DNA from: Vibrio ruber DSM 16370
GTDB lineage: Bacteria > Pseudomonadota > Gammaproteobacteria > Enterobacterales > Vibrionaceae
Length of the DNA stretch: 64,000 nucleotides
Reading direction: 5' to 3'
NCBI RefSeq assembly: GCF_900163965.1
Contig: NZ_FULE01000046.1
Location: 1-64,000, forward strand
Under the pieces are notes generated by a model. It was not told the DNA's origin. It did no database searches and worked only from the letters and a program-made list of their open reading frames with translations. Every line of letters begins with the position of its first letter. Positions within the stretch are counted from its first letter, which is position 1. The position numbers and the translations under genes are program-made. Shown here in pieces: positions 16,094-24,016 of this stretch.

Positions 16094-17053
16094 TCAGGTT
16101 GGGTTTGATTGATTCTGGTGGAGCACTTCTCTGGCAAAAACCAGATCCTGAACGGCAAGACCGACAGATTTAAATAATGTACGTTTAGGGCGATTTTCCG
16201 GAATATGTGTACCTAATTCACCAATTTCCCGGCTGAGATGTTCACTCGGCAGATAGCCTTTCTCTTTGGCTTGCTGAAGACACTGAGAGGCATTCCAGCA
16301 TGACTCTTGCGAATCAACATAGTGTTCAACCGCACCATAGATTGCTGGATCCAATTCTTGAAATCCAATCGCTGATGCACCGACCGCATTGATATGGCAG
16401 CTTTGTGGCAAGTCACCGAGGTGCAGCAGTGGTGCCCGGGCTGCGGTGACGGTGCAGATAATATCGGCGTCGGAGACTGCCTCGGCTGGTGTCTCTGCAA
16501 TCGTTATCGTGATGTTGTTGAGTACGGGATGTTCAGCACACCATGTTGCAAATTGATCAACGTTGGTCGGATTTCTGCCCCAGATTGTCACCTGCTCAAT
16601 CGGGCGTACGGCAAGCATGGTGAGTAAGTGTTTACGTGCTTGCAGGCCTGTACCCAGTATCGCCAGTCTGGTTGCTTGTGGTGGAGCAAGTAAATGTGTT
16701 GCCCAGGCAGAGGCTGCCGCAGTTCTGAGTTCGGTGATTGAACCCGCGTCAACCGTTACCATTTCTCCGTTTGCCTGTTCATCGAATAACAGGATACATC
16801 CTTCATGAGAAGCCGCGCCTTGGTGCGGATTAAAATCGACCAAGACAGATTTCAGGCCGAAGCCTGAATATTTGCCCTCAGAGATATAAGCGGGCATTGT
16901 TCCCATCAGTCGTCCGTCAGGTGCCGGGATAATACTACGGACTGACTGCATCACTTTTCCCTGACTCTGTAAAGCAAAAGCAACCTGACTTAACTCAATC
17001 GCAAGCTGGATGGAAAGGGCTTGTTCAACATGTTCCCGGTTGTAGTAGCGCAT
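16094..17053 (-). CDS. Ornithine cyclodeaminase / mu-crystallin family NAD(P)-dependent enzyme
   Basis: A 319-residue protein. The start at 17053 (MRYYNREHVEQAL) has AAGGTGG nine bases upstream; the frame is open to 17098 but that start would overlap the previous gene. Family features are YSGFGLKSVLVDFNPHQG (conserved Lys), EGCILLFDEQANGEMVTVDAGSITELRTAAASA, the Rossmann motif LAILGTGLQARKHLLTM and the hydride-transfer region INAVGASAIGFQELDP. Members are ornithine cyclodeaminases, alanine dehydrogenases, ketimine reductases or imino-acid reductases; sequence alone does not choose. In this operon, reduction of an imine or dehydrogenation of an amino acid is plausible. Ten bases separate it from the AhpD-like gene. 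Confidence 0.85.
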   Translation of the reverse strand: MRYYNREHVEQALSIQLAIELSQVAFALQSQGKVMQSVRSIIPAPDGRLMGTMPAYISEGKYSGFGLKSVLVDFNPHQGAASHEGCILLFDEQANGEMVTVDAGSITELRTAAASAWATHLLAPPQATRLAILGTGLQARKHLLTMLAVRPIEQVTIWGRNPTNVDQFATWCAEHPVLNNITITIAETPAEAVSDADIICTVTAARAPLLHLGDLPQSCHINAVGASAIGFQELDPAIYGAVEHYVDSQESCWNASQCLQQAKEKGYLPSEHLSREIGELGTHIPENRPKRTLFKSVGLAVQDLVFAREVLHQNQSNPT

Positions 17054-17063
17054 ACTATCCACC

Positions 17064-17609
17064 TTATGCTTCGACCATATCCAGAAATTGTGCCTCAACA
17101 GCGGTGTCTGCCAAACTGTTGAGTAAGGTTGACATGGTCTTCTGGGAGATACCTAAAATCACGTCAAGCATATTTTGTTGTGTGAAGCCTGCATCTAAAA
17201 AATGGCGCGCCTTATCTTTAGGAATGGATCCCTGAGCAAGAATGACCGCTTGTGTAAATTGGTGAAGTGCTGCTAACCGGGGGGGAAGTTGCTCCGGGCG
17301 GTGGATCATTTTATCGACAATGTCACTGGCGACACCTTGGTGAATCGCAATCCAGCGATGGGCTTTAATCGTATAAGGACATTGGTTAATCACACCGGTT
17401 GTGAGCCAGACAACCGCTTTTTCTGCTTCATCGAGTGAACATTGTGAAAATCGGTCATGTGCAAACTGATAAGAAGCCAGCAAGTCAGGGGATTCAGCCA
17501 TGTATGCACTTTGGTTGGGGATCCACCCGAAATTATCAATCGAACTTTGCAGTAGTGGACGACTGTCATCCGGTGCGCTGTCAATTGTGTGTAATTTCAT
17601 CTCTATCAT
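17064..17609 (-). CDS. AhpD-like / carboxymuconolactone-decarboxylase-fold protein with CxxT site
   Basis: A 181-residue all-helical protein of the peroxidase-related AhpD/CMD group. ATG 17609 follows GGAAGAG at a spacing of about four to seven bases; the Met three codons later is an alternative. The family active site, normally E..CxxC...H, reads NQCPYTIKAHRW: the first Cys and the His are kept but the second Cys is Thr. Thiol-disulfide chemistry of the AhpD type is therefore unlikely, and another role (decarboxylase, isomerase, lyase) is possible. It sits between the prephenate-decarboxylase-like and cyclodeaminase-like genes, with small gaps. Confidence 0.78.
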   Translation of the reverse strand: MIEMKLHTIDSAPDDSRPLLQSSIDNFGWIPNQSAYMAESPDLLASYQFAHDRFSQCSLDEAEKAVVWLTTGVINQCPYTIKAHRWIAIHQGVASDIVDKMIHRPEQLPPRLAALHQFTQAVILAQGSIPKDKARHFLDAGFTQQNMLDVILGISQKTMSTLLNSLADTAVEAQFLDMVEA

Positions 17610-17665
17610 TTTTCTCTTCCTTTTTTGGTTCTTCTCGATCAATCAGCAGGTGAATAAACAGCACT

Positions 17666-18250
17666 TTATTGCGAAGATTTACATCCGAATACAGACCACA
17701 ACATATGGATGGGACGGACATTGGATATAAACGATAAATTGTGCAGATCTGCTGCAATTTCTGTCGTTAAAGCAATATCGGCCTCATGTTGAGTCACGGC
17801 ATTGGCAGCTTCACTGGTGGAATTCTTTTCAATAATGGTTTCGATCTGCAAACCTTGCGGTAGCAACTCATGAATTAATGGGATCGGTGCCGGATGAGAC
17901 GCAATTCTCAGTGGTCGGCGCGGTAATGTACGATTAGTCGCAATCCCGTATAAAGGGGTATCAAAAACAAATGTTGCTAACAGATTCAAATGAGAGTCCA
18001 TATAGAAATCATTAATTTTTTGATAGGCATTGGCGACAATCAGTAATCCGTTGTCTTGTTTGGTATGATCGCGCGCCAGCTCATAAGTTTCGTTCAGATT
18101 GATGGGATTCAAACTGTCAGAATAGAATTCTTTCATCCGTTTACAAAAATACTTTGAAGCGAATTCACTACTGGTCCCCGGCGGACCTAATGTATAAACA
18201 GGGTGACATGTTGCGTGAACAAGCCCCATGTCCATAAAATGCGTGTTCAT
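17666..18250 (-). CDS. Prephenate decarboxylase-like protein (BacA/AerD family)
   Basis: A 194-residue protein resembling bacilysin BacA and aeruginosin AerD along its length: VYTLGPPGTSSEFASKYF at the start, AYQKINDFYMDSHLNLLATF, FDTPLYGIATN, RIASHPAPIPLI, ADIALTTEIAADLHNL and HMLWSVFG at the end. These proteins share the prephenate-dehydratase fold but decarboxylate prephenate without aromatising it, giving dihydro-hydroxyphenylpyruvate. The GTSSE motif replaces the dehydratase GxxGTfs-type site. Length is within a few residues of BacA (about 204). No BacB-type cupin isomerase accompanies it. Assignment by recalled motifs, so homology is strong but product specificity is open. Confidence 0.8.
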   Translation of the reverse strand: MNTHFMDMGLVHATCHPVYTLGPPGTSSEFASKYFCKRMKEFYSDSLNPINLNETYELARDHTKQDNGLLIVANAYQKINDFYMDSHLNLLATFVFDTPLYGIATNRTLPRRPLRIASHPAPIPLIHELLPQGLQIETIIEKNSTSEAANAVTQHEADIALTTEIAADLHNLSFISNVRPIHMLWSVFGCKSSQ

Positions 18251-18274
18251 TGGTCTATCTCTCCATGATAATCA

Positions 18275-19249
18275 TCAATTCACACTCGTTAACCAGTGTT
18301 TAAAATGGCTCAGTTGTCCCCGAACCGATTTGAGATACAAACGTTGAATTTCTGAGGTGAGACTGTGTGGTTCAGCACTATTGAAATAACAGTGATCAAT
18401 CTGCTCTACAGGGGTGACTTCTATCCCCGTCCCGGTCAGAAAACATTCATTTGCAGCAAAGAGTTCGGAGGGGGAAATATCTCGCTCCTCAACTTCAAGA
18501 CCTAACTCTTCTGTTGCCAGAGTAATCACCGTGCTTCTGGTAATACCCTCGAGAATGTGAGAGTTAATCGCCGGTGTAATGAGTTTATTTTTTTTGACTA
18601 AGAAGACATTCGATGTCGTCGCCTCGGCAATGTTGCCGTGAACATTGAGCATGATGGCATCATCGTATCCGGCGCGGTACGCTGACTCCATTGCGAGTGC
18701 CGAGTTGATATAGCTGCCGGTAATTTTTGCCCGTGCCGGAATCGAATTATCGGATACCCTTCTCCAGTTTGAAATGGTACAGCGCAGGCTCTTCTGTGCT
18801 GATACCGAAGGCATGTTTAAACTATTAATCGCCAGCCCTGAACTGACACCAGAGAGTTTGACCCCAAATCCTTGCCCGGGAAGCAGGCTCTTTTTAAAGG
18901 CAATCGGGCGGATATAACAATCTGTGCCGGCCTGATTTTTTCTCAGCAGCTCAAGAATAATTGCTTTCATCTCTTGATGAGATGGTAAGTGATCAATCAG
19001 GAGAAGTTTCGAAGAATTGATGAACCGTTCAATATGCGCATCTAACTGAAAAATGTTCAAAGTGCGCTGGTCTTCTGCAAGATAAGCCCGGATCCCTTCA
19101 AAAACCCCTGTCCCATAATTAAATGCTTGTGTTGTAATCGGAATCGAAGCTTCCATCGCTGGTTGGTATTCATCGTCCAGATAGATAAAAGGGTGGTGGA
19201 TATCTGGATGCGCTTGCTGTGGTTTTGTTTGAGTGACGGTGTCGGTCAT
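18275..19249 (-). CDS. Class IV (branched-chain-type) PLP aminotransferase
   Basis: A 324-residue fold-type IV aminotransferase. TQAFNYGTGVFEGIRAYL is the N-terminal signature; the PLP lysine is in PARAKITGSYINSALA; the C-terminal core is NIAEATTSNVFLVKKNKLITP followed by ILEGITRSTVITLA and FLTGTGIEVTPV. It looks like IlvE, but its place in an operon with a BacA-type decarboxylase suggests transamination of a prephenate-derived keto acid. The ATG overlaps the stop of the ligase gene (TAATG), so the two are translationally coupled. Confidence 0.87.
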   Translation of the reverse strand: MTDTVTQTKPQQAHPDIHHPFIYLDDEYQPAMEASIPITTQAFNYGTGVFEGIRAYLAEDQRTLNIFQLDAHIERFINSSKLLLIDHLPSHQEMKAIILELLRKNQAGTDCYIRPIAFKKSLLPGQGFGVKLSGVSSGLAINSLNMPSVSAQKSLRCTISNWRRVSDNSIPARAKITGSYINSALAMESAYRAGYDDAIMLNVHGNIAEATTSNVFLVKKNKLITPAINSHILEGITRSTVITLATEELGLEVEERDISPSELFAANECFLTGTGIEVTPVEQIDHCYFNSAEPHSLTSEIQRLYLKSVRGQLSHFKHWLTSVN

Positions 19250-20658
19250 TATTGAAACCCCCGACCTAATAGTGCAATGGCTGCGTCGCGATCAGCGTTA
19301 TCGCCTTGTGCTCTTAAATCATGCAGTCTGGCGGCTTTCCAGCTGACCATTGCAGATGTACTGGTAATATTGGTGGTCTCACCAACCTGAATATCGATTT
19401 CAACGTGGCGGATTTTGTCTGCCATATAAGCCTTGGTCTGCGCGAGCATCACGGCTTGTTGCGGGATATCGTCGATTAACTCAACGATAATATTTAAGTG
19501 ATCGATACCATTTTTTTCATCAATCTGAATGGCATAATCTAAGCAGCCGGTCAGTTTTTCCAGCAGGGCGGCCTCAATATCCCACGCGCAGTAGTTGCAA
19601 CCACCTAACGTTAATGTATCCCGAACCCGACCAATCGGAACAATCTTCAGCCGACCGTCAGACATGCGTGTTGCTCTGACCATATCTCCGGTACGATAGC
19701 GAATGAGTGGTTTCTGCCCCTGATATAAGTGAGTGATTACCAACTCACCGCTGGTTTCGGTTTCTGAAGCCGGGAGCACTTCACCACTGTTCGGATCGAC
19801 TAACTCATAGTAGTTATTCATCGGGACGGTGTAGAGTGACTGGTCGCGGTCACAAACTGCTAAAATAGACGATTCCTGAGAGGCGTACATACAATTGTAT
19901 ACTTGTGCACCCCATGTTTCACCGATGTTCCGCAGCAAAGCCGGTGTGGTTAATTCTCCTAATGTCAGAATGACCCGTACACTTGTTTCTGCCGGAGATA
20001 CATGATGTTTCTTGAGGTATCGGGCGAGGTTGATTGCCACTGCCGGTGTGCACACCAGTGCTGTAATTTGTAACTCGTTGATGAGTGCCATCGTGCGGTT
20101 CATACCGACAACCGGAGAGCGAGGCCACATTTTGACCACACTATGGCCTAAACTGCGGAATACATCTTCAAATGTATCACCCGTTGAGTGCAATTCGGTC
20201 GGCCCCATGACGCCAACAATATGCTTATCGCCATGCTGTTGAAAAATTTGTCCGTAGCGCAGAATCAGGGGCGTATTATTATAGATTGAGTCTATTTCAC
20301 TCCGGGGACATGGTGTGGGTGCCCCTGTCGTGCCGGTTGTTTCGTAGTATATCCAACTTTTATCGAGTGGTGCCGAAGCAAGGCAATTTCTATTTTCACG
20401 GAGATCATTCTTGGTAGTAAATGGTAATGTGCTCAACGCAGAAAGAGAAAATTTATCGATATCTGACGCTGTTATTCCTGATAAATGTTTTTTATAAAAA
20501 CCAGAACCATCGATAACATATTTTAGAACTTCTTTAAGATTTTTTTCTTGATGATGAATCAGTTGCTGTTGAGAATATTCGCCATTTTCAAATTTTTCAT
20601 GTTGATGAAAAATATCTTTGGCTTGTTTTACCAATTCATCTTTAAAAATCGCATACAT
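19249..20658 (-). CDS. PaaK-like (phenylacetate-CoA-ligase type) adenylating enzyme
   Basis: A 469-residue member of the ANL superfamily. The P-loop region reads YETTGTTGAPTPCPRSEID; then VMGPTELHSTGDTFEDVFRSLGHSVVKMWP, LILTLGELTTP-type A4/A5 region (here VILTLGELTTPALL), the YASQESSILAVCD motif and RYRTGDMVRATR with the ribose-binding Asp. It is slightly longer than PaaK (about 440) and lacks a carrier domain. Such ligases activate aryl or amino acids as adenylates, then as CoA thioesters or amides. AGGATGA precedes the ATG. It is the third gene of the minus-strand operon. Confidence 0.83.
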   Translation of the reverse strand: MYAIFKDELVKQAKDIFHQHEKFENGEYSQQQLIHHQEKNLKEVLKYVIDGSGFYKKHLSGITASDIDKFSLSALSTLPFTTKNDLRENRNCLASAPLDKSWIYYETTGTTGAPTPCPRSEIDSIYNNTPLILRYGQIFQQHGDKHIVGVMGPTELHSTGDTFEDVFRSLGHSVVKMWPRSPVVGMNRTMALINELQITALVCTPAVAINLARYLKKHHVSPAETSVRVILTLGELTTPALLRNIGETWGAQVYNCMYASQESSILAVCDRDQSLYTVPMNNYYELVDPNSGEVLPASETETSGELVITHLYQGQKPLIRYRTGDMVRATRMSDGRLKIVPIGRVRDTLTLGGCNYCAWDIEAALLEKLTGCLDYAIQIDEKNGIDHLNIIVELIDDIPQQAVMLAQTKAYMADKIRHVEIDIQVGETTNITSTSAMVSWKAARLHDLRAQGDNADRDAAIALLGRGFQ

Positions 20659-20718
20659 GAGATCATCCTTAATAAATTCTCTATATGTTTAATTGGAGGT
20701 TATTAAATGTCTGGCGGT

Positions 20719-21141
20719 TTATTTAAATAACGGCAGATTACCCGTTAATTTATTAATGGTTTTTTTCGGACCAATGATACCAATCGCAACCAGTTCAATA
20801 TGTTGGCTCGTCACCGAAGATATTCTTTCACCATATTCATCATACGTTTTACATGATTGCGCCAATGCACTAAAAGGCATGGTATAAATCTGTTCATCTT
20901 GCTCAGCGATGGCAAGCAGGTTTTGGATATGTTCTCCGGTCGACAGTAGAACCGGGAGCGGTGCATATATGACGCCGGGGTAATTAACGTTATCCATACT
21001 GTGCATATCAGGGCCAACAAGATTTGTTACTGTTTTACCAAAACTGATACCAATGACACTGGCAGCATTAATGGCTAAGCCGGGGGGTAAGTCTTGATCA
21101 ACAATAATGGTGCATTTGTGTTTGCTTGCATCAAATTCCAT
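20719..21141 (-). CDS. DUF2000 family protein
   Basis: A 140-residue protein. The start at 21141 (MEFDASKHKCTIIVDQDLPPG) has GAGAGA eight bases upstream; an in-frame ATG five codons earlier is possible. The pattern KCTIIVDQDLPPGLAINAASVIGISFGK is the hallmark of DUF2000, a family structurally related to peptidyl-tRNA hydrolase 2 folds with no assigned reaction. It ends IELVAIGIIGPKKTINKLTG. Fourteen to thirty bases separate it from the Dabb gene upstream. Its conservation in this operon suggests an enzymatic or chaperone step of the pathway. Confidence 0.75.
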   Translation of the reverse strand: MEFDASKHKCTIIVDQDLPPGLAINAASVIGISFGKTVTNLVGPDMHSMDNVNYPGVIYAPLPVLLSTGEHIQNLLAIAEQDEQIYTMPFSALAQSCKTYDEYGERISSVTSQHIELVAIGIIGPKKTINKLTGNLPLFK

Positions 21142-21170
21142 GAATTTATCTCTCATTTTTTAAATCGTAT

Positions 21171-21515
21171 TTACAGGGTGGATAACAAATCCAGATATCC
21201 GGTTGCCAGAGAAAAATCGGTGGACAAGTCAATATCGACAATATTCCATTCAGCAATCGCTTTCCATTTTTCAACACCTTCTCTATGATTTGGATGAACG
21301 ATATATTTTTCCAAATCATCTGTGTTGTTAAATATTCCAATGACGATAAAGTCGGCAGCAATTTCCCGGCGAGATATATTTCGTCCACATATCCATCCTT
21401 TTATTTCCTCAATATGGCGAGGATGATTACGTGTTGCTTGTTCTGCCTCGATTGCATTTGTGGAAGACCAACTCCAGTTTTTTTTAAAGGTAAATAGCAC
21501 AACATGTAGAATCAT
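21171..21515 (-). CDS. Dabb (stress-responsive A/B barrel) domain protein
   Basis: A 114-residue protein starting MILHVVLFTFKKNWSWSS, the usual N-terminal strand of dimeric alpha-beta barrel (Dabb/EthD-like) proteins. Later features are FIVIGIFNNTDDLEKYIVHPNHREGVEKW, the typical helix preceding the last strand. Members include polyketide cyclases (olivetolic-acid-cyclase type) and proteins of unknown role. It is the first gene of the eight-gene minus-strand operon, with AAGGA nine bases before the ATG, and it faces the Lrp-type regulator across a 209-base promoter region. Confidence 0.75.
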   Translation of the reverse strand: MILHVVLFTFKKNWSWSSTNAIEAEQATRNHPRHIEEIKGWICGRNISRREIAADFIVIGIFNNTDDLEKYIVHPNHREGVEKWKAIAEWNIVDIDLSTDFSLATGYLDLLSTL

Positions 21516-21558
21516 TAAATTCCATCCTTGGTGAACTAATAAATTGTGATGAACTGTA

Positions 21559-21600
21559 ACTATTGTTTTACCAACTATGTTTTACCAGCCATGTTTTGAC
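21559..21600. repeat. Three imperfect tandem copies of ACTATGTTTTACCA in the divergent promoter region
   Basis: ACTATTGTTTTACCA (21559-21573), ACTATGTTTTACCA (21574-21587) and GCCATGTTTTGAC (21588-21600) lie head to tail between the Dabb gene and the Lrp-type regulator. The phased spacing and location make them candidate regulator sites, or another of the short duplications found in this window. Confidence 0.7.
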
Positions 21601-21724
21601 GTTGTTGTTGTTAAACATTATGCATCAGAATGATAGAAATTTGTTACCTATATCACGTTAGGAAAAATGCTTGTAGGGCAAAATTACCCGATAAATGGCA
21701 AAAAAATGAAAGGATTTAACCCTA

Positions 21725-22201
21725 GTGGCGCTGACAAAGACAGATACTCAAATTTTGACCTTATTGCAACAAGATGCACGAATGACCAATCAGGAGCTGG
21801 CAGATCAAATCGGCATGTCATCTTCACCCTGCTGGCGTAAAGTCCGTAAGTTGGAAGACGATGAAATTATTCAAGGGTACCGTGCGGTTTTGGATCGGAA
21901 AAAAATAGGCTTGGGTGTGATGGTTTTCGTCCGGGTGACGATTGATAGCCACAGTGAAGCCGAAGCACGTAAGTTTGAGCAAGAAGTGACTGCGCTTGAG
22001 AATGTTGTTGCCTGTTACAGTATCGGGGGCGATGCTGACTTCTTGATTCAAGTCGTCTCTCATGATCTCGATTCTTATGCGGAATTTGCAATGTCAGTGA
22101 TTCGGCGTTTACCGGGGATTAAAGAGATGCAGAGTATGTTCGTTTTGAAGGAAATTAAACCCTTTGCATCGCTGCCTGTCGGAACGGCAACCAGTGTGTA
22201 A
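21725..22201 (+). CDS. Lrp/AsnC-family transcriptional regulator
   Basis: A 158-residue protein. GTG start at 21725 with AAGGA eleven bases upstream. The N-terminal HTH reads DTQILTLLQQDARMTNQELADQIGMSSSPCWRKVRKLEDDEII; the C-terminal RAM domain includes VVACYSIGGDADFLIQVVSHDLDSYAEF, the amino-acid-sensing part. It is transcribed divergently from the eight-gene BacA-type operon, so it is the probable local regulator, responding to an amino acid that may be the pathway substrate or product. That link is inferred from position. Confidence 0.9.
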   Translation: MALTKTDTQILTLLQQDARMTNQELADQIGMSSSPCWRKVRKLEDDEIIQGYRAVLDRKKIGLGVMVFVRVTIDSHSEAEARKFEQEVTALENVVACYSIGGDADFLIQVVSHDLDSYAEFAMSVIRRLPGIKEMQSMFVLKEIKPFASLPVGTATSV

Positions 22202-22447
22202 CAAGTACCACCTCTGGAGGTGATGATATCGTTTACATTCGGGGATGTTCACGGTCTACTTCGGTGCTGGTCTGTGTTGCAATGATCAATGGAAATAACT
22301 TTTTATCTCTACCTCTCTCTTGTGGAGATCCTATGATGTGCCTGACTTCAGGCGCATTTCTCTGCCTATCTTGAGGCTGTTTTATTCACGCTCCCGGACT
22401 ATCTTTTCAGAGGCATAATGTGATCTCTTTCTGATAGTTGCATATCT

Positions 22448-22463
22448 GTGGAAACGTTTTCAC
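22448..22463 (+). promoter_or_regulatory. LacI/GalR-family operator upstream of the lactose operon
   Basis: GTGGAAACGTTTTCAC is a 16-bp palindrome with one mismatched pair and a central CG, the classic form of LacI/GalR-family operators. It lies 85 bases before the symporter ATG. No LacI-family gene is in the window, so the repressor must be encoded elsewhere. The remainder of the 347-base spacer (22202-22548) has small hairpins (5-bp stem at 22209-22222; GCCTG/CAGGC near 22337-22351) and no gene. Confidence 0.7.
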
Positions 22464-22548
22464 TAAACGGTGAGACGATCACAGTTTTATTACAATTCAC
22501 TCAATATAGTACGCAACATCTCCAACAACATAACGATAAAACATCCCT

Positions 22549-23931
22549 ATGAATGAAACATATAACGAGACTCATATTGAGCTGAAAACCAAATTATCCT
22601 ACGGTCTTGGCGCATTAGGTAAAGATTTTGCCTGTGCACCTATTTATATATTTCTGATGTTCTACTTTACCGATGTTGTTGAACTCTCTGCCGCATATGT
22701 CGGGATGGTATTTCTGGCAGCCCGGGTGATTGATGCGATCACCGACCCGATGATGGGCATTGTGGTCGATAACACGCGCTCTCGTTACGGCAAATTTCGT
22801 CCGTGGATTCTGATTGGGTCTGCCATCAATGCGTTTGTGCTGGTTGCTCTTTTTTGTTCACACATGTTTGAAGGCACCACGGCTTATGTTTATGCCGCGG
22901 TGATTTACATTTTATGGGGGTTGACCTATACCGTGATGGATATTCCGTTCTGGTCAATGATTCCTGCTATTTCCGGATCGCGCCGGGAACGCGAAAAGTT
23001 AGTCGTCTGGCCGCGGCTGTTTGCCAGCTTTGCCTGGTTTGTGATCGGTAGTTATGGTCTATGGATGGTGACAAAACTGGGCGGTGACGATCAGGGTCAA
23101 GGGTTCTTTGAACTGTCGCTCATCATTGCGGTTTTATTTATCCTCAGTGCACTGATTACGTTTAAGAACGTCAAAGAAAAGGTAGTTGCAGGACAGACGG
23201 TTGAGAAATTTGGCCTGAAAGACGCCATCAGTATTATTGGCGGTAATGATCAGTTGAAAGTATTAATTGCGACCGTACTGGCGTTTCAGATCGGTAATAT
23301 GCTGGTTGGTGGCTTCGCCATTTACTACTTTACCTATGCTGTCGGTAATAAAGAGCTGTTCCCGGTTTATATGATGGTTGCCGGTGCGGCTGAAGTTGCC
23401 GGGATTTTCCTCTTTCCGCGACTGGCGGCATTATTGCCGCGCAAACATCTGTGGGTGATCGCCTGTATGTTCCCGATTTTGTCATGCCTGCTATTGGTCG
23501 TCATGGGCGTGGTTGATCCGGGCAACGTGTATTTAATTGGTCTTTCCGGTGCGGCGATCAAATTCGGTGTCGGGATCACCAACGGTCTGCAAACCGTGAT
23601 GCTGGCTGACGTGGTCGATTATGGTGAGCATATTACCGGCCGCCGCAGCGAAAGTGTGATTTTTTCGGTTCAAACCATGCTGGTTAAATTTGCCAGCGCG
23701 GCTGGTGCATTTATTGTCGGCGTCGGTCTCTCCGCGATTGGTTATGTGCCGAATGTACAACAATCAGAAGGAACCATTCTCGGACTGCAAGCATTAATGA
23801 TTGGTATTCCAACTTTATTGATGATTGTGAGTGCGTTAGTTTATAAACGTTATTATCGTCTGCATGAAGGATTCCAGCCGGAGGTGCTTGAAGATCATCC
23901 TTTCAATACGGTCAAAGAAACTACCGCGTAA
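22549..23931 (+). CDS. GPH-family sugar:cation symporter (MelB-like), probable lactose/galactoside importer
   Basis: A 460-residue protein with twelve membrane segments. N-terminal KLSYGLGALGKDFACAPIYIFLMFYFTDV carries the cation-site region of MelB; RVIDAITDPMMGIVVDNTRSRYGKFRPWILIG is the loop 2-3 signature of the family. Later, MLADVVDYGEHITGRRSESVIFS is the conserved GPH loop. It precedes lacZ by 85 bases in the same direction and replaces a LacY-type permease. Substrate is inferred from that linkage. The ribosome binding site is weak. Confidence 0.88.
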   Translation: MNETYNETHIELKTKLSYGLGALGKDFACAPIYIFLMFYFTDVVELSAAYVGMVFLAARVIDAITDPMMGIVVDNTRSRYGKFRPWILIGSAINAFVLVALFCSHMFEGTTAYVYAAVIYILWGLTYTVMDIPFWSMIPAISGSRREREKLVVWPRLFASFAWFVIGSYGLWMVTKLGGDDQGQGFFELSLIIAVLFILSALITFKNVKEKVVAGQTVEKFGLKDAISIIGGNDQLKVLIATVLAFQIGNMLVGGFAIYYFTYAVGNKELFPVYMMVAGAAEVAGIFLFPRLAALLPRKHLWVIACMFPILSCLLLVVMGVVDPGNVYLIGLSGAAIKFGVGITNGLQTVMLADVVDYGEHITGRRSESVIFSVQTMLVKFASAAGAFIVGVGLSAIGYVPNVQQSEGTILGLQALMIGIPTLLMIVSALVYKRYYRLHEGFQPEVLEDHPFNTVKETTA

Positions 23932-24016
23932 CTACTTAGCCACTTCAAAACAACTGCATTGATGAGAAAAACACAGGCAGGATGGATATTTCCCTCCTGC
24001 CGACAACGAGGTATTC

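Noticed and set aside
16094..17098. Upstream start for the cyclodeaminase-like gene at 17098
   Set aside because: It would overlap the previous gene and add 15 residues that are not family-like; AAGGTGG precedes the Met at 17053.
18275..19249. Reading the aminotransferase as housekeeping IlvE
   Set aside because: It is overlap-coupled to the PaaK-like ligase and embedded in the BacA-type operon, and no ilv genes are adjacent, so a pathway-specific role is more likely.
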